Of a DNA stretch of 64,000 nt, positions 20,432 through 29,140 are shown piece by piece. How positions within the stretch are numbered: position 1 is the stretch's first letter; every line of letters starts with the position of its first letter. The stretch is from Pseudomonadota bacterium (GTDB lineage: Bacteria > Pseudomonadota > Gammaproteobacteria > Burkholderiales > Burkholderiaceae_C), in assembly GCA_020161065.1 (NCBI GenBank), contig JAIUPH010000022.1, positions 23,613 to 87,612 on the forward strand, given 5' to 3'. The notes under the pieces were generated by a model, which made no database searches, was not told the DNA's origin, and saw nothing but the letters and a program-made list of their open reading frames with translations. A program made the position numbers and the translations under genes.

Positions 20432-21757
20432 ATGTCCACCGCGATCGCCGTCCAGGACCTGAAGATCGGCATGTTCGTCCGCCTGGAACTGGGCTGGATG
20501 TCGCACCCGTTTCCGCTGTCGAACTTCCGCATCGCTTCGCGCGAGCAGATCGCCACCATCCGTGGCCTCGGCCTCAAGCAGGTGATCTGGGTGCCGGAGA
20601 AGAGCGAGCTGGTCGACGACGACGGCGCGGCCGGCGGCGTAGCCGACGGCGTGGTGCCACTGGCCGGCGGCGCGGCCGCGGCCGATGAGGGCGCCGCCGC
20701 CGCGGCCAGCGCCGCGGCGCAGGCCGCCGAGCGCCGCGCGCTGCTGCAGCGCCAGCGCGACGCGCTGCAGCGCTGCGAGGCGCAGTACGACGAGGCCTCC
20801 GCGGCGCTGCACGAGGTCAACGGGCTGCTCAATCCCGACCCGCCCGCCGCCGCGCGCCAGGCGCAGGCGCTGGCGCGCGCCATGCTCGACAAGATGCTGG
20901 GCGACGGCGAGCTGTGCATCCGGCTGCTGTCCACCCAGGGCGGCGACCGCATCACCGCGCACGCGCTCAACGTCACCGTGGTCTCCATGCTGATGGGCCG
21001 CGCGCTCGGCCTGCCCGAGGCCGAGCTGCTCGACCTGGGCACCGGCGCGCTGCTGCACGACATCGGCAAGCTCGACCTGCCGGTGCGCGTGCACCACCCC
21101 GACGAAGCCTTCTCCGCCGCCGAGCTGAAGGCCTACCGCGACCACGTGAGCCTGGGCGTCGCGCGCGGCCGCCGCATGGCGCTGGGCCCCGAGGTGCTGC
21201 AGATCCTGGCGCAGCACCACGAGCTGGCCGACGGCAGCGGCTTCCCGGCCCGCCTGGGGCTCGACGCGATGAGCGCCGCGGCCCGCCTGGTGGCGCTCGT
21301 CAATCGTTACGACAACCTGTGCAACCCGGGCCCGCGCATGACGGCGCTGACGCCGCACGAGGCGGTGTCGGTGCTGTTCGCGCAGAGCCGCAGCAAGTTC
21401 GACATGCCCATCCTCAGCGGCTTCATCCGCATGATGGGCGTCTACCCCGCCGGTTCGGTGGTGCAGCTCACCGACGACCGCTACGCGATGGTCATGCAGG
21501 TCAACAGCGCGCGGCCGCTCAAGCCGCGGGTGCTGGTGCACGACCCCAAGGTGCCGCGCGACGAAGCGCTGCTGCTCGACCTGGAGCGTCAGCCCGACCT
21601 CGGCATCCGCCGCAGCCTGCAGCCGGGCAAGCTGCCGCCGGCGGCCGCCGCCTACTTGGCGCCGCGCGGGCGCGTCGCCTATTTCTTCGACGTGCAGCCG
21701 GCCGCCGACGACGCGCCGGCACCGGCGGCCACCGCGCCGCCGCCGCCCCTGCATTGA
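20432..21757 (+). CDS. HD-GYP domain c-di-GMP phosphodiesterase with DUF3391
   Basis: 441 residues from the ATG at 20432. N-terminal DUF3391 (IAVQDLKIGMFVRLELGWMSHPF) precedes an Ala-rich linker and an HD-GYP domain with LLHDIGKLDLP and ILAQHHELADGSGFP. The third signature residue set is GFP rather than GYP. HD-GYP enzymes hydrolyse c-di-GMP to pGpG/GMP (family knowledge). The C-terminus is Ala/Pro-rich and not conserved. It is followed by a PAS-GGDEF-EAL gene, making a c-di-GMP pair. Confidence 0.88.
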   Translation: MSTAIAVQDLKIGMFVRLELGWMSHPFPLSNFRIASREQIATIRGLGLKQVIWVPEKSELVDDDGAAGGVADGVVPLAGGAAAADEGAAAAASAAAQAAERRALLQRQRDALQRCEAQYDEASAALHEVNGLLNPDPPAAARQAQALARAMLDKMLGDGELCIRLLSTQGGDRITAHALNVTVVSMLMGRALGLPEAELLDLGTGALLHDIGKLDLPVRVHHPDEAFSAAELKAYRDHVSLGVARGRRMALGPEVLQILAQHHELADGSGFPARLGLDAMSAAARLVALVNRYDNLCNPGPRMTALTPHEAVSVLFAQSRSKFDMPILSGFIRMMGVYPAGSVVQLTDDRYAMVMQVNSARPLKPRVLVHDPKVPRDEALLLDLERQPDLGIRRSLQPGKLPPAAAAYLAPRGRVAYFFDVQPAADDAPAPAATAPPPPLH

Positions 21758-21764
21758 CGCGTGC

Positions 21765-21788
21765 CCGTTGCCGTTGCCGTTGCCGTTC
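21765..21788 (+). repeat. Four-copy hexanucleotide repeat (CCGTTG)
   Basis: CCGTTG three times plus CCGTTC in the 44-base gap before the GGDEF-EAL gene. Simple repeat in a promoter/leader position; length variation could alter spacing upstream of the ATG at 21802. Confidence 0.75.
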
Positions 21789-21801
21789 CCAGCAGTACCC
21801 G

Positions 21802-23913
21802 ATGTCCTCCGCCTTGCGCCGCAGCACGCCCTACGTGGTCGCCACGCTCCCGCCGCCCCCGGCCCCGCCCTGGATGGCGGTGCTGGAAGGCCTGCCGCTG
21901 GCCGCCTGGGTGGTTGCGCTGGCCGACCGCAGCGTGGTGGCCGCCAACGCCCAGGCCTGCGCGCTGCTGGGCCGGCCGCTGGCCGAGTTGCTGGACGCGC
22001 CGGCCGCCAGCCTGCTGGCCACGCCCGAGGACCTGAGCTACTGGGAGGGCCTGGACGAACAGGCCCCCGCCAGCCTGCACTCGCAGGCGCTGCTGTGCGC
22101 CGGCGACGGCCGCCTGCTGCACGTGGAGCGCTGCATCCGCCCCGTCACCGCGCCCGGCGCGGCGGCCGCCAGCCACCTGCTGGTGAGCCTGCGCGACCGC
22201 AGCGCCGAGCAGCAGGCCGGCGACGACCGCGAGACCGCCGCCGCCGAGCTGCGCGCCACGCTGGAAGCCACGGCCGACGGCATCCTCGTCACCGACCTGG
22301 CGGGCCGCATCCGCTCGTTCAACCACCGCTTCGCCCAGCTGTGGAACATGCCCGAGTCGCTGCTGGAGGTGCGCGACGACGCCAAGGTGCACGACTGGAT
22401 GCGTCGCAGCGTCGACGACCCCGAGGCCTACCAGCGCCGGCTGGCGGCGGTGCAGGACGCCGCGCTGCTGTCGAGCAGCGAGCAGCTCCGGCTGCACGCC
22501 GGCCAGGTGCTGGAGCGCGTCAGCCGCCCGCTGTGGCAGCGCGGCCGCCCGGCCGGCCGCGTCTACAGCTTCCGCGACCTGACGCGCCAGCTCGCCGCCG
22601 ACCGCCGCATCGAGCAGCTCTCCACCACCGACGGGCTAACCGGGCTGCCCAACCGCAGCCGGCTGTCCGAGCGCGTGCTGGAAGCCGCCGCGCAGTCGCG
22701 CCGCGCCGGCGAGGCCTTCGCGCTGATGCTGATCGACCTCGACCGCTTCCGCCAGATCAACGACAGCCTGGGCCATGGCGTCGGCGACGAGGTGCTGCGC
22801 ACCGCGGCGCAGCGCATCCAGGGCTGCCTGCGCCACAGCGACGACATCGCGCGCGTCGGCGGCGACCAGTTCGCGGTGCTGCTGCCCGGCGCCGACAGCG
22901 CCACCGCCGAGACCCTGGCGCGCCGCGTGCTGACCGCGGTGGCGCAGCCCAGCCACGTCGACGGCGCGCAGTTCACGCTGACCTGCAGCATCGGCGTGGC
23001 CTTGTGCCCGCAGCACGGCCGCACGCTGGACGACCTGGTGCGCCACGCCGAGGCGGCGATGCGCGAGGTGAAGGACGCCGGCCGCGGCAACTTCCGGCTG
23101 CACCAGCCGCGCGTCGAGGACGACCTGCGCCAGCACATGCGGCTGGACCACGCGATGCGCCAGGCCCTGGTCAGCGGCCGCTTCCGGCTGAACTACCAGC
23201 CGCAGGTCGACCTGGCCAGCGGCCGCGTGGTCGGCTCCGAGGCGCTGATCCGCTGGCGCGACCCCGAGCTGGGCGACGTCTCGCCGGCGCGCTTCATCCC
23301 GGTGGCCGAGGAGACCGGCTTCATCATCGCCATCGGCGACTGGGTGCTGTCGCAGGCCATGCGCCAGGCCACGCTGTGGAAGGAGCGCGGCACGCCGATG
23401 CCGATCGCCGTCAACGTCTCGGCGCTGCAGTTCCAGCAGATCAACTTCATCGACCGCGTGGCCAGCATGCTGGCCGTCAGCGGCCTGCCGCCGCATTTGC
23501 TGGAGCTGGAGCTGACCGAATCCATCCTGGTGCGCCATGCCGACGAAGCGCTGCGCCGGCTGCAGGCGCTGTCGCGGCTGGGGCTCCGGCTGTCGATCGA
23601 CGACTTCGGCACCGGCTACTCCAGCCTCGCCTACCTGAAGCGCTTTCCGATCGACAAGCTCAAGATCGACCGCAGCTTCGTGCGCGGCCTGCCCGACGAC
23701 GAGAGCGACGCCGGCATCGTGCGCGCGATCCTGCAGATGGCGCGCGCTTTGGGCAAGCAGGTGATCGCCGAGGGCGTGGAGACCGAACCGCAGCGCGCCT
23801 TCCTGCAGGCCGAGGGCTGCGCGCAGTTCCAGGGCTTCCTGTTCTCGGCGCCGCTGGACAGCCTGAGCTTCGAGCAGCGGCTGCTGCGGCGCGGCGGCGC
23901 GGCGGTGGGTTAA
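21802..23913 (+). CDS. PAS-GGDEF-EAL c-di-GMP signalling protein (degenerate GGDQF)
   Basis: 703 residues, no membrane segment obvious. Two PAS-like regions (about 20-130 and 145-270) lead to a GGDEF domain (about 275-435) and an EAL domain (about 455-690). The GGDEF signature reads GGDQF (353-357), replacing the metal/catalytic Glu, so cyclase activity is doubtful. The EAL domain keeps E480-A-L in SEALIRW, NVSALQF, ELTES, DDFGTGYSS, KIDRSFV and EGVET, so it should be an active phosphodiesterase. GTP-sensing by the degenerate domain is known in relatives. No clear ribosome binding site; a hexamer repeat lies just upstream. Confidence 0.92.
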   Translation: MSSALRRSTPYVVATLPPPPAPPWMAVLEGLPLAAWVVALADRSVVAANAQACALLGRPLAELLDAPAASLLATPEDLSYWEGLDEQAPASLHSQALLCAGDGRLLHVERCIRPVTAPGAAAASHLLVSLRDRSAEQQAGDDRETAAAELRATLEATADGILVTDLAGRIRSFNHRFAQLWNMPESLLEVRDDAKVHDWMRRSVDDPEAYQRRLAAVQDAALLSSSEQLRLHAGQVLERVSRPLWQRGRPAGRVYSFRDLTRQLAADRRIEQLSTTDGLTGLPNRSRLSERVLEAAAQSRRAGEAFALMLIDLDRFRQINDSLGHGVGDEVLRTAAQRIQGCLRHSDDIARVGGDQFAVLLPGADSATAETLARRVLTAVAQPSHVDGAQFTLTCSIGVALCPQHGRTLDDLVRHAEAAMREVKDAGRGNFRLHQPRVEDDLRQHMRLDHAMRQALVSGRFRLNYQPQVDLASGRVVGSEALIRWRDPELGDVSPARFIPVAEETGFIIAIGDWVLSQAMRQATLWKERGTPMPIAVNVSALQFQQINFIDRVASMLAVSGLPPHLLELELTESILVRHADEALRRLQALSRLGLRLSIDDFGTGYSSLAYLKRFPIDKLKIDRSFVRGLPDDESDAGIVRAILQMARALGKQVIAEGVETEPQRAFLQAEGCAQFQGFLFSAPLDSLSFEQRLLRRGGAAVG

Positions 23914-23990
23914 GCGCAGCGCCTGGCGCAAAGCTCGGCGCACAATCAGCGCTGACGGCGGCCCTTTTCCCCGCCGTCGAGGCGAGGCTG

Positions 23991-24332
23991 ATGATCTACA
24001 AGTTCAAGAGCAAGGCCACCGGCGACCTGATCATGCTGGGGCCCAACGGCGACCAGTTGCTGCGCCTGCTGGGCCGCGAGCCGGCGGCCAGCGGCATCTT
24101 CGAGGTGGCCGACCTGGCCGCCCTGCAGCGCCGGCTGGAAGCGGCGGTGGCCGAGGCCGAAGCCGCCGCCGGCAAGCGCGGTGACGGCAACGGCAACGGC
24201 GGCAGCGACGGCGACGACCAGGAGCAGCCGCAGCTCGAAGCCGGCGTCGGCCTGCGCCAGCGCGTGTGGCCGATGGTGCAGATGATGGAGCGCTCGGCCG
24301 CCGCCGGCGAGCCCATCGTCTGGGGCGTCTGA
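23991..24332 (+). CDS. DUF1840 domain-containing protein
   Basis: 113-residue protein beginning MIYKFKSKATGDLIMLGPNGDQLL, the DUF1840 signature common in Betaproteobacteria. A central acidic, Gly/Asn/Asp-rich loop (about 63-80) separates two halves; the end has LRQRVWPMVQMMERS. Function unknown. CACAAT at 23941-23946 may be the -10 box. The histidine-phosphatase gene follows after five bases, an arrangement conserved in the order. Confidence 0.87.
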   Translation: MIYKFKSKATGDLIMLGPNGDQLLRLLGREPAASGIFEVADLAALQRRLEAAVAEAEAAAGKRGDGNGNGGSDGDDQEQPQLEAGVGLRQRVWPMVQMMERSAAAGEPIVWGV

Positions 24333-24337
24333 ACGGC

Positions 24338-24985
24338 GTGGCCGACGCGGCCCACGCGGCATCGACCCGCGTCATCGCCGTGCGCCACGGCGAGACGGCG
24401 TGGAACGCCGAGACGCGCATCCAGGGCCACACCGACATCGCGCTCAACGCGCGCGGCCGCTGGCAGGCCGAGCGGCTGGCGCTGGCGCTGGCGCACGAGA
24501 CGGTGCACGCCATCTACAGCAGCGACCTGCAGCGCGCGCGCGACACGGCCGCGCCCTTCGCGCGCGCCGCCGGCCTCGACGTGCAGATGGCGCCGGAACT
24601 GCGCGAGCGCCGCTTCGGCGCTTTCGAAGGATTGAGCTTCAGCGAGATCGAAAGCCGCTGGCCCGACGACGCGCGGCGCTGGCGCAAGCGCGAGCCGCAG
24701 TTCGCGCCGGCCGGCGGCGAGACGCTGGCCGAGTTCAACGCCCGCTGCGTGGGCGCCTGCGCCGCGCTGGCCGAACGGCATCGCGGCCAGACCATCCTGC
24801 TGCTGTCGCATGGCGGCGTGCTCGACTGCCTGTACCGCGCCGCCACCCGCGCCGCGGCCGACGCGCCGCGCAGCTGGCAGATCGGCAACGCCAGCGTCAA
24901 CCGCCTGCTGCAAAGCGACGCCGGCTTCACGCTGGTCGGCTGGGCCGACACCAGCCACCTGGACGAAGAGCCCGACGGCGGCTGA
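24338..24985 (+). CDS. Histidine phosphatase family protein (phosphoglycerate-mutase-like)
   Basis: 215 residues from a GTG at 24338, chosen because it lies five bases after the DUF1840 stop and shortly before the catalytic motif. RHGETAWN carries the phospho-acceptor His; the second catalytic His is in LLSHGGVLDCLYR; RDTAAPFARA and ERRFGAFEGL fit the cofactor-dependent mutase/phosphatase fold. It could be GpmB-like, a cobalamin-pathway phosphatase or a broad phosphatase. The start is less certain than the function. Confidence 0.85.
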   Translation: MADAAHAASTRVIAVRHGETAWNAETRIQGHTDIALNARGRWQAERLALALAHETVHAIYSSDLQRARDTAAPFARAAGLDVQMAPELRERRFGAFEGLSFSEIESRWPDDARRWRKREPQFAPAGGETLAEFNARCVGACAALAERHRGQTILLLSHGGVLDCLYRAATRAAADAPRSWQIGNASVNRLLQSDAGFTLVGWADTSHLDEEPDGG

Positions 24986-25003
24986 CCGCGCGCGCGGCCT
25001 CGT

Positions 25004-25141
25004 CTACAACAACAGCACCGACAGCAGCGCCAGCGCGACGACCGCCAGCGCGGCGGGCGCCAGCCAGCGTTCGATCTTCTCGTTGACGGCCGGCGGGGCT
25101 TCGTCGGCGGCCGGCAGAACCTGCAGCGAAACAGCCTTCAT
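25004..25141 (-). CDS. Small single-pass membrane protein, 45 residues
   Basis: An open frame of 45 codons with a good ribosome binding site: GGAG seven bases before the ATG at 25141. The N-terminal half is polar (MKAVSLQVLPAADEAPP, then a NEKIERW stretch) and the C-terminal half is one strong membrane helix, LAPAALAVVALALLSVLLL, ending at TAG. Convergent to the phosphatase gene and 123 bases before pilY1's 3' end. I do not recognise a family. The clean hydrophobic end and ribosome site argue that it is real. Confidence 0.6.
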   Translation of the reverse strand: MKAVSLQVLPAADEAPPAVNEKIERWLAPAALAVVALALLSVLLL

Positions 25142-25264
25142 CGCATTGCTCCGGACAAGCCCCGCGCGCCGATGGCGATACGGGGCAGGGCCAGCGTAGC
25201 GAGGCGGCGGCGGCGGCGTCCAGCGACTTATTCACCTTGACGGCCGCGCCGCGGCCGCGAGCGC

Positions 25265-28200
25265 CTACCTTCGCACGTCGCGCCAGGCGTTCTTGTTGGG
25301 GGCGATGATCTTCTTGGGCGTGACGTTCACCTTGAACGGCTTGCCGTCGGTGGTCTGCCCGGTGCCCACCACGTCGCCCGTCTCGGTCAGCCACAGGCTG
25401 GCGCGCGAGCTGTTGGCGGTGGCCGAGATGGTGGTGCCGACGAAGTTGGTCGCGGTCGATTTGTCGCCGGTGACGAGGTTGATCACGTACAGGTACGACG
25501 AGGCCGAGCAGTCGGTCGCGCCGGCCACGTTGGTGGTGAAGGCCACCAGCCCGCGCGCCACCGCCGGCTCGGTGTTGGCCTGTTCGCCGGCCGGCAGGTC
25601 CATGTACCAGCCGCGGCCGGTGGCCCAGTCGACCGTCGGCGCGGTGATGGTGTCGGTGCCCTTGGTGTAGACCACCTGGGCCAGGCCGGAGCGGGCGTTG
25701 GGCAGCGTGGTGCCGTCGGCGATGGCGTAGAAGGTGCGCACCGCCGAGCTGCCGAAGTCGCCGATGTCGAGCAGGCGGCCGGTGCCGATCAGGATGATGC
25801 GCTTGTTCTTGTACGACACCAGCTCGGGCGGCGCCGTCACCGGCTGCGCGTTGCCGCTGCCGTCCTTGAGCACGGCCACCAGTGACGGGGTGGTCTGCGC
25901 CTGCAGGTCGAACTGCCACAGGTTGCCCTTGAGGTCGCCGCCGTAGACGTAGCGCACCGAGCCGTCGGGCTCGTAGAAGGGCTTGATGTGGGCGAGGCCG
26001 CCCTCGTCGCCCAGCGTGCCGCCGGTGGTCACGAACTCGTAGATCGTCGCGCCCGTGGCGGCGTTGAGCATCCACATCCGGCCCTTGCCGTCGAAGCTGC
26101 TGTTGTAGCCCGAGGTCACCAGCACCACGTAGCTGCCGTTGCCCAGGCGCACGACGGCCGGCTTGCCCATGGTCTGGCCGACCTTGCTCTGCGTGCTGGC
26201 GTCGCCGGCCAGCGGGAACTCCCACTTCACCTTGCCGGCCAGCTGCGTCTCGGTCAGGCCGCTCGGGCTGCTGACGTCGATCGCGTAATACGAGCTGCCG
26301 GCCGCGCCCATGCCGGCCACCAGCAGCTTGCTGTTGGCGCCGCTCTTGCCGACCACCGGCGTGCCGTCGAGCTGGGTCTTGAACGAGTACGAGCGCGACG
26401 TGGTCTGGCCGATGTCGGGCAGCACGGCGCGCGGCACGTAGGCCCACAGCTCCTTGCCCGGATCGCCCTTGGTGTCGAAGGCATGCAGCATGCCTTCGCC
26501 CGACGCCACGTAGGCCACGTTGGTGTCGCGGTCGACGGCGGGCTCGGAGTTGATCACCGCGCCGATCAGGCTGACGCGCGTGCGGAAGGCCGTGCCTTCG
26601 CCGCTGCGGTCGCCGCGTAGGTAGTTCATCACATCGTTGGTGTTGCCCCAGGCGTTGCCCGGGTTGACCAGGCTGCCGACCGCGCCGGCGGTGAAGCCGA
26701 CGCCGTTGGTGCCGTTGAAGCTGGCGATCACGCGGTCGGTCCAGTTGCGCGCCAGCAGCAGCGAGCCGGCCGACCACGTGGCCGTGGTGTTGACCACGCC
26801 GGTCGCCTTGTCGATCGGGTTGGCCGTCAGGTCGCCGGTCCAGCCCGCCGGGTTGTAGGTGCCGTAGTAGGCCTTGGAGTCGCCGCGCTGCAGGTTGACG
26901 GTGCTGACCGCCACGCCGCCCTGGGCGCCGACCTGGCTGAGGATGTCCTGCAGGCCGGAGCGGATGGCGTTGGCCGTGCCTTCGGCGTCGCTCGAACCGT
27001 ACATCTGGCCGCGGCCGTTGATGGTGGCGTGCCAGAGGTCGTCGATCATCGACGCGGTGTTGGACACCGGCACCGGCCAGACCGGCGGCGAGGTGAACGG
27101 GTTGGTCGCGCTCGGCCACAGCGTGCCCTTCATGCCCAGCGTCAGCGCATAGGTGGTCAGGTGCAGGTTGGGGTTGGGGTCGGGGTTCTGCACCGTCTGG
27201 TTGCCCAGCGGCACCTTGCCCAGGGGCAGCGGCGAGGTGGTCGTGCGCAGCGGCAGCGTGAAGTAGGCCAGCGCCTTGTCGGCCAGCGAGCCGGCGGTGA
27301 TGACCTGATAGGGCGTGGCGGCGCCGTAGGTCGCCTGGCTGTAGGCGGGCGGCGCGACGAGGCCGTCGTTGGCGAAGCCGTCGGTGATGATGAACGACGA
27401 GTTGCGCTGGCACGCGTACTGCACGATGCTGGTGTTCGTGTTGAACTGGTTGCGGATGTAGGCCATCGTGGTGTTCGTGGGCGTGCCGCCGTCGCCTTCG
27501 GCCGTGTAGAACTTGCCGATCACCGCCATCCGGTTGGACGCCACCGCGGTGGCGTCGGCGTCGTACATCGTCGGCGCCACGTTGTTGTTGAAGGGCACCA
27601 CGCCCATGCGCAGGCCGGTCATGTTCTCCAGCACGCCACCCATCGCCGCGCCCAGCATCAGCCGGCGCTTGCGGTAGTAGGTGAACCAGTTGGCGAAGTT
27701 CTGCAGCTCGGCGGCGTAAGCGCGGCCCGAGGGGAAGGTGTTGCCGGCCTTGATTTCGTAGCGCTTGAGCGTGGCGCCGTCGTAGTTGCTGATGCAACTG
27801 CTGCCGTTGAGGGTGCAGGCCTCCTTCTTCCAGAAGGTGGCCGGGTAGTAGGTCATCGTGGCCGTGCACAGGCCGCGGCTGGTGGGCACCGTGTACGGCA
27901 GCCCGCCCGGGTAGGCGGCGAAATAACACTGCACGTTGGCGGCACCCGCCGGGATGGTCATGCCCGCCAGGAAGGTGAACTTCCAGTCGGTCGCGTTGGC
28001 CGTCAGGTCGGCGTTGAGCGCCATCGTCGTCGTGCCCAGCACCGGGTGCGAGCGCGCCGACGTGGTGCTGGCGGCGCCGAAGCTGGTGACCGTGGTGCCG
28101 CTGATGTAGCCCGGCGACCAGGGCACGTAGGTCTTGTTGGAGTCGTAGTAGATGGTGTTGTAGTCGGCCGAGCGCGTCCAGGCCACTTCGTTGGTCGGTG

Positions 28201-28558
28201 GAATCGCGTAGCCGTAGGCTTTGTCGGGATCGCCGTAGACCCGGTTGCCGGCGCCGGTGCCGTTGGGAAACAGGTAGAGCAGCGCCCAGTCGTAGGTGGC
28301 CGATCCGGTGCGGCGCGTGCCGTTGGGGTAGAGGTCGGTGCTCTGGTAGTTGCCGTAGAACCAGCCCTGGAAGGTGCCGTCGATCATCACCTCGGCGTCC
28401 ATCGAGCCCGACTCGTCCATCGCGAAGATGACGTTGGGCTTGGCCAGCACCGAGGCCTTGAGCGGCAGTTCGGCCACGTTGGTGGCCTGCGAGGCGGTGC
28501 TGCCCAGCAGTGCGCCGAGCGCGAACACCGAGACGACGAAATTGAGGGCGATCTTCAT
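25265..28558 (-). CDS. pilY1: Type IV pilus assembly protein PilY1
   Basis: 1097 residues from the ATG at 28558, where a signal peptide starts (MKIALNFVVSVFALGALLGS); an ATG 21 bases upstream is less likely. The N-terminal half is von Willebrand A-like, with a MIDAS-type DESGSMD motif near residue 50. The C-terminal half is the PilY1 beta-propeller (repeats such as GEGMLHAFDTKGD, GMGAAGSSYYAIDV, VYGGDLKGNLWQFDL). PilY1 sits at the pilus tip and acts in pilus extension, adhesion and surface sensing. It is last in the minor-pilin operon, 42 bases after pilX. The usual Ca2+-binding loop was not clear to me. Confidence 0.95.
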   Translation of the reverse strand: MKIALNFVVSVFALGALLGSTASQATNVAELPLKASVLAKPNVIFAMDESGSMDAEVMIDGTFQGWFYGNYQSTDLYPNGTRRTGSATYDWALLYLFPNGTGAGNRVYGDPDKAYGYAIPPTNEVAWTRSADYNTIYYDSNKTYVPWSPGYISGTTVTSFGAASTTSARSHPVLGTTTMALNADLTANATDWKFTFLAGMTIPAGAANVQCYFAAYPGGLPYTVPTSRGLCTATMTYYPATFWKKEACTLNGSSCISNYDGATLKRYEIKAGNTFPSGRAYAAELQNFANWFTYYRKRRLMLGAAMGGVLENMTGLRMGVVPFNNNVAPTMYDADATAVASNRMAVIGKFYTAEGDGGTPTNTTMAYIRNQFNTNTSIVQYACQRNSSFIITDGFANDGLVAPPAYSQATYGAATPYQVITAGSLADKALAYFTLPLRTTTSPLPLGKVPLGNQTVQNPDPNPNLHLTTYALTLGMKGTLWPSATNPFTSPPVWPVPVSNTASMIDDLWHATINGRGQMYGSSDAEGTANAIRSGLQDILSQVGAQGGVAVSTVNLQRGDSKAYYGTYNPAGWTGDLTANPIDKATGVVNTTATWSAGSLLLARNWTDRVIASFNGTNGVGFTAGAVGSLVNPGNAWGNTNDVMNYLRGDRSGEGTAFRTRVSLIGAVINSEPAVDRDTNVAYVASGEGMLHAFDTKGDPGKELWAYVPRAVLPDIGQTTSRSYSFKTQLDGTPVVGKSGANSKLLVAGMGAAGSSYYAIDVSSPSGLTETQLAGKVKWEFPLAGDASTQSKVGQTMGKPAVVRLGNGSYVVLVTSGYNSSFDGKGRMWMLNAATGATIYEFVTTGGTLGDEGGLAHIKPFYEPDGSVRYVYGGDLKGNLWQFDLQAQTTPSLVAVLKDGSGNAQPVTAPPELVSYKNKRIILIGTGRLLDIGDFGSSAVRTFYAIADGTTLPNARSGLAQVVYTKGTDTITAPTVDWATGRGWYMDLPAGEQANTEPAVARGLVAFTTNVAGATDCSASSYLYVINLVTGDKSTATNFVGTTISATANSSRASLWLTETGDVVGTGQTTDGKPFKVNVTPKKIIAPNKNAWRDVRR

Positions 28559-28600
28559 GGCGGACCTCGCGGGCGGCAATGGCAGGCGGCAGCGCCGTGC

Positions 28601-29140
28601 TTACTTGTTGACCAGGGACTGCACCCAGACCCGGGTGTCCTTGGGCCCGGTGATGCGGGCGGTGATGCGGTACTGCGTGGTGGTCGGCGGGTCGACCTTC
28701 TTGTTCGGGTCGTTGGTCTCGGGCTTTTCCGGATCGATGTCGACCTTGACCAGGCACTGGCGCATCGGGTCGACGACGGGCATCACGCCGCCGCACTGGC
28801 GGTCGACCAGGAAGTTGGCCGTGTAGGCGCCCACCGTCACCTGCGCGGCGTTGTCGAAGTTGAAGGTCGGCAGGCCGCTGGCATCGTCGGCCAGCGTCGC
28901 GGCGCGGTACCAGTTGCCCTGGTCGGTGTTCTCGTTGGCCAGCACGGCGACCGACGCGAACGCGGTGTTGATGCCGACCTCCGAGGCCTGCACCGCCGAT
29001 TCGCGGAACGCCGCGTTGCCGGCGGCCAGCGTGCCGACCTCGGTCATGCGCGCCAGCGCCAGGCCGCCGAGCAGCATCACCGTCAGCAGGATCAGCACGA
29101 CGACCATCGTCACGCCGCGTTCATGTCGTCGGGTTCTCAT
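28601..29140 (-). CDS. pilX: Type IV pilus minor pilin PilX
   Basis: 179 residues starting MRTRRHERGVTMVVVLILL, with a prepilin-peptidase site after ERG and a membrane helix. The residue at mature position 5 is Val, not the usual Glu, as expected for GspK/PilX-like tip pilins. The C-terminal domain has a single pair of Cys (RQCGG, RQCLV). The ATG overlaps the pilW stop by four bases. Minor pilins prime assembly of the pilus with PilY1. Confidence 0.87.
   Translation of the reverse strand: MRTRRHERGVTMVVVLILLTVMLLGGLALARMTEVGTLAAGNAAFRESAVQASEVGINTAFASVAVLANENTDQGNWYRAATLADDASGLPTFNFDNAAQVTVGAYTANFLVDRQCGGVMPVVDPMRQCLVKVDIDPEKPETNDPNKKVDPPTTTQYRITARITGPKDTRVWVQSLVNK

Noticed and set aside
21765-21788. 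CCGTTG repeat as a regulatory array
   Set aside because: Only four copies of a hexamer, no other sign of regulation; listed as a simple repeat.
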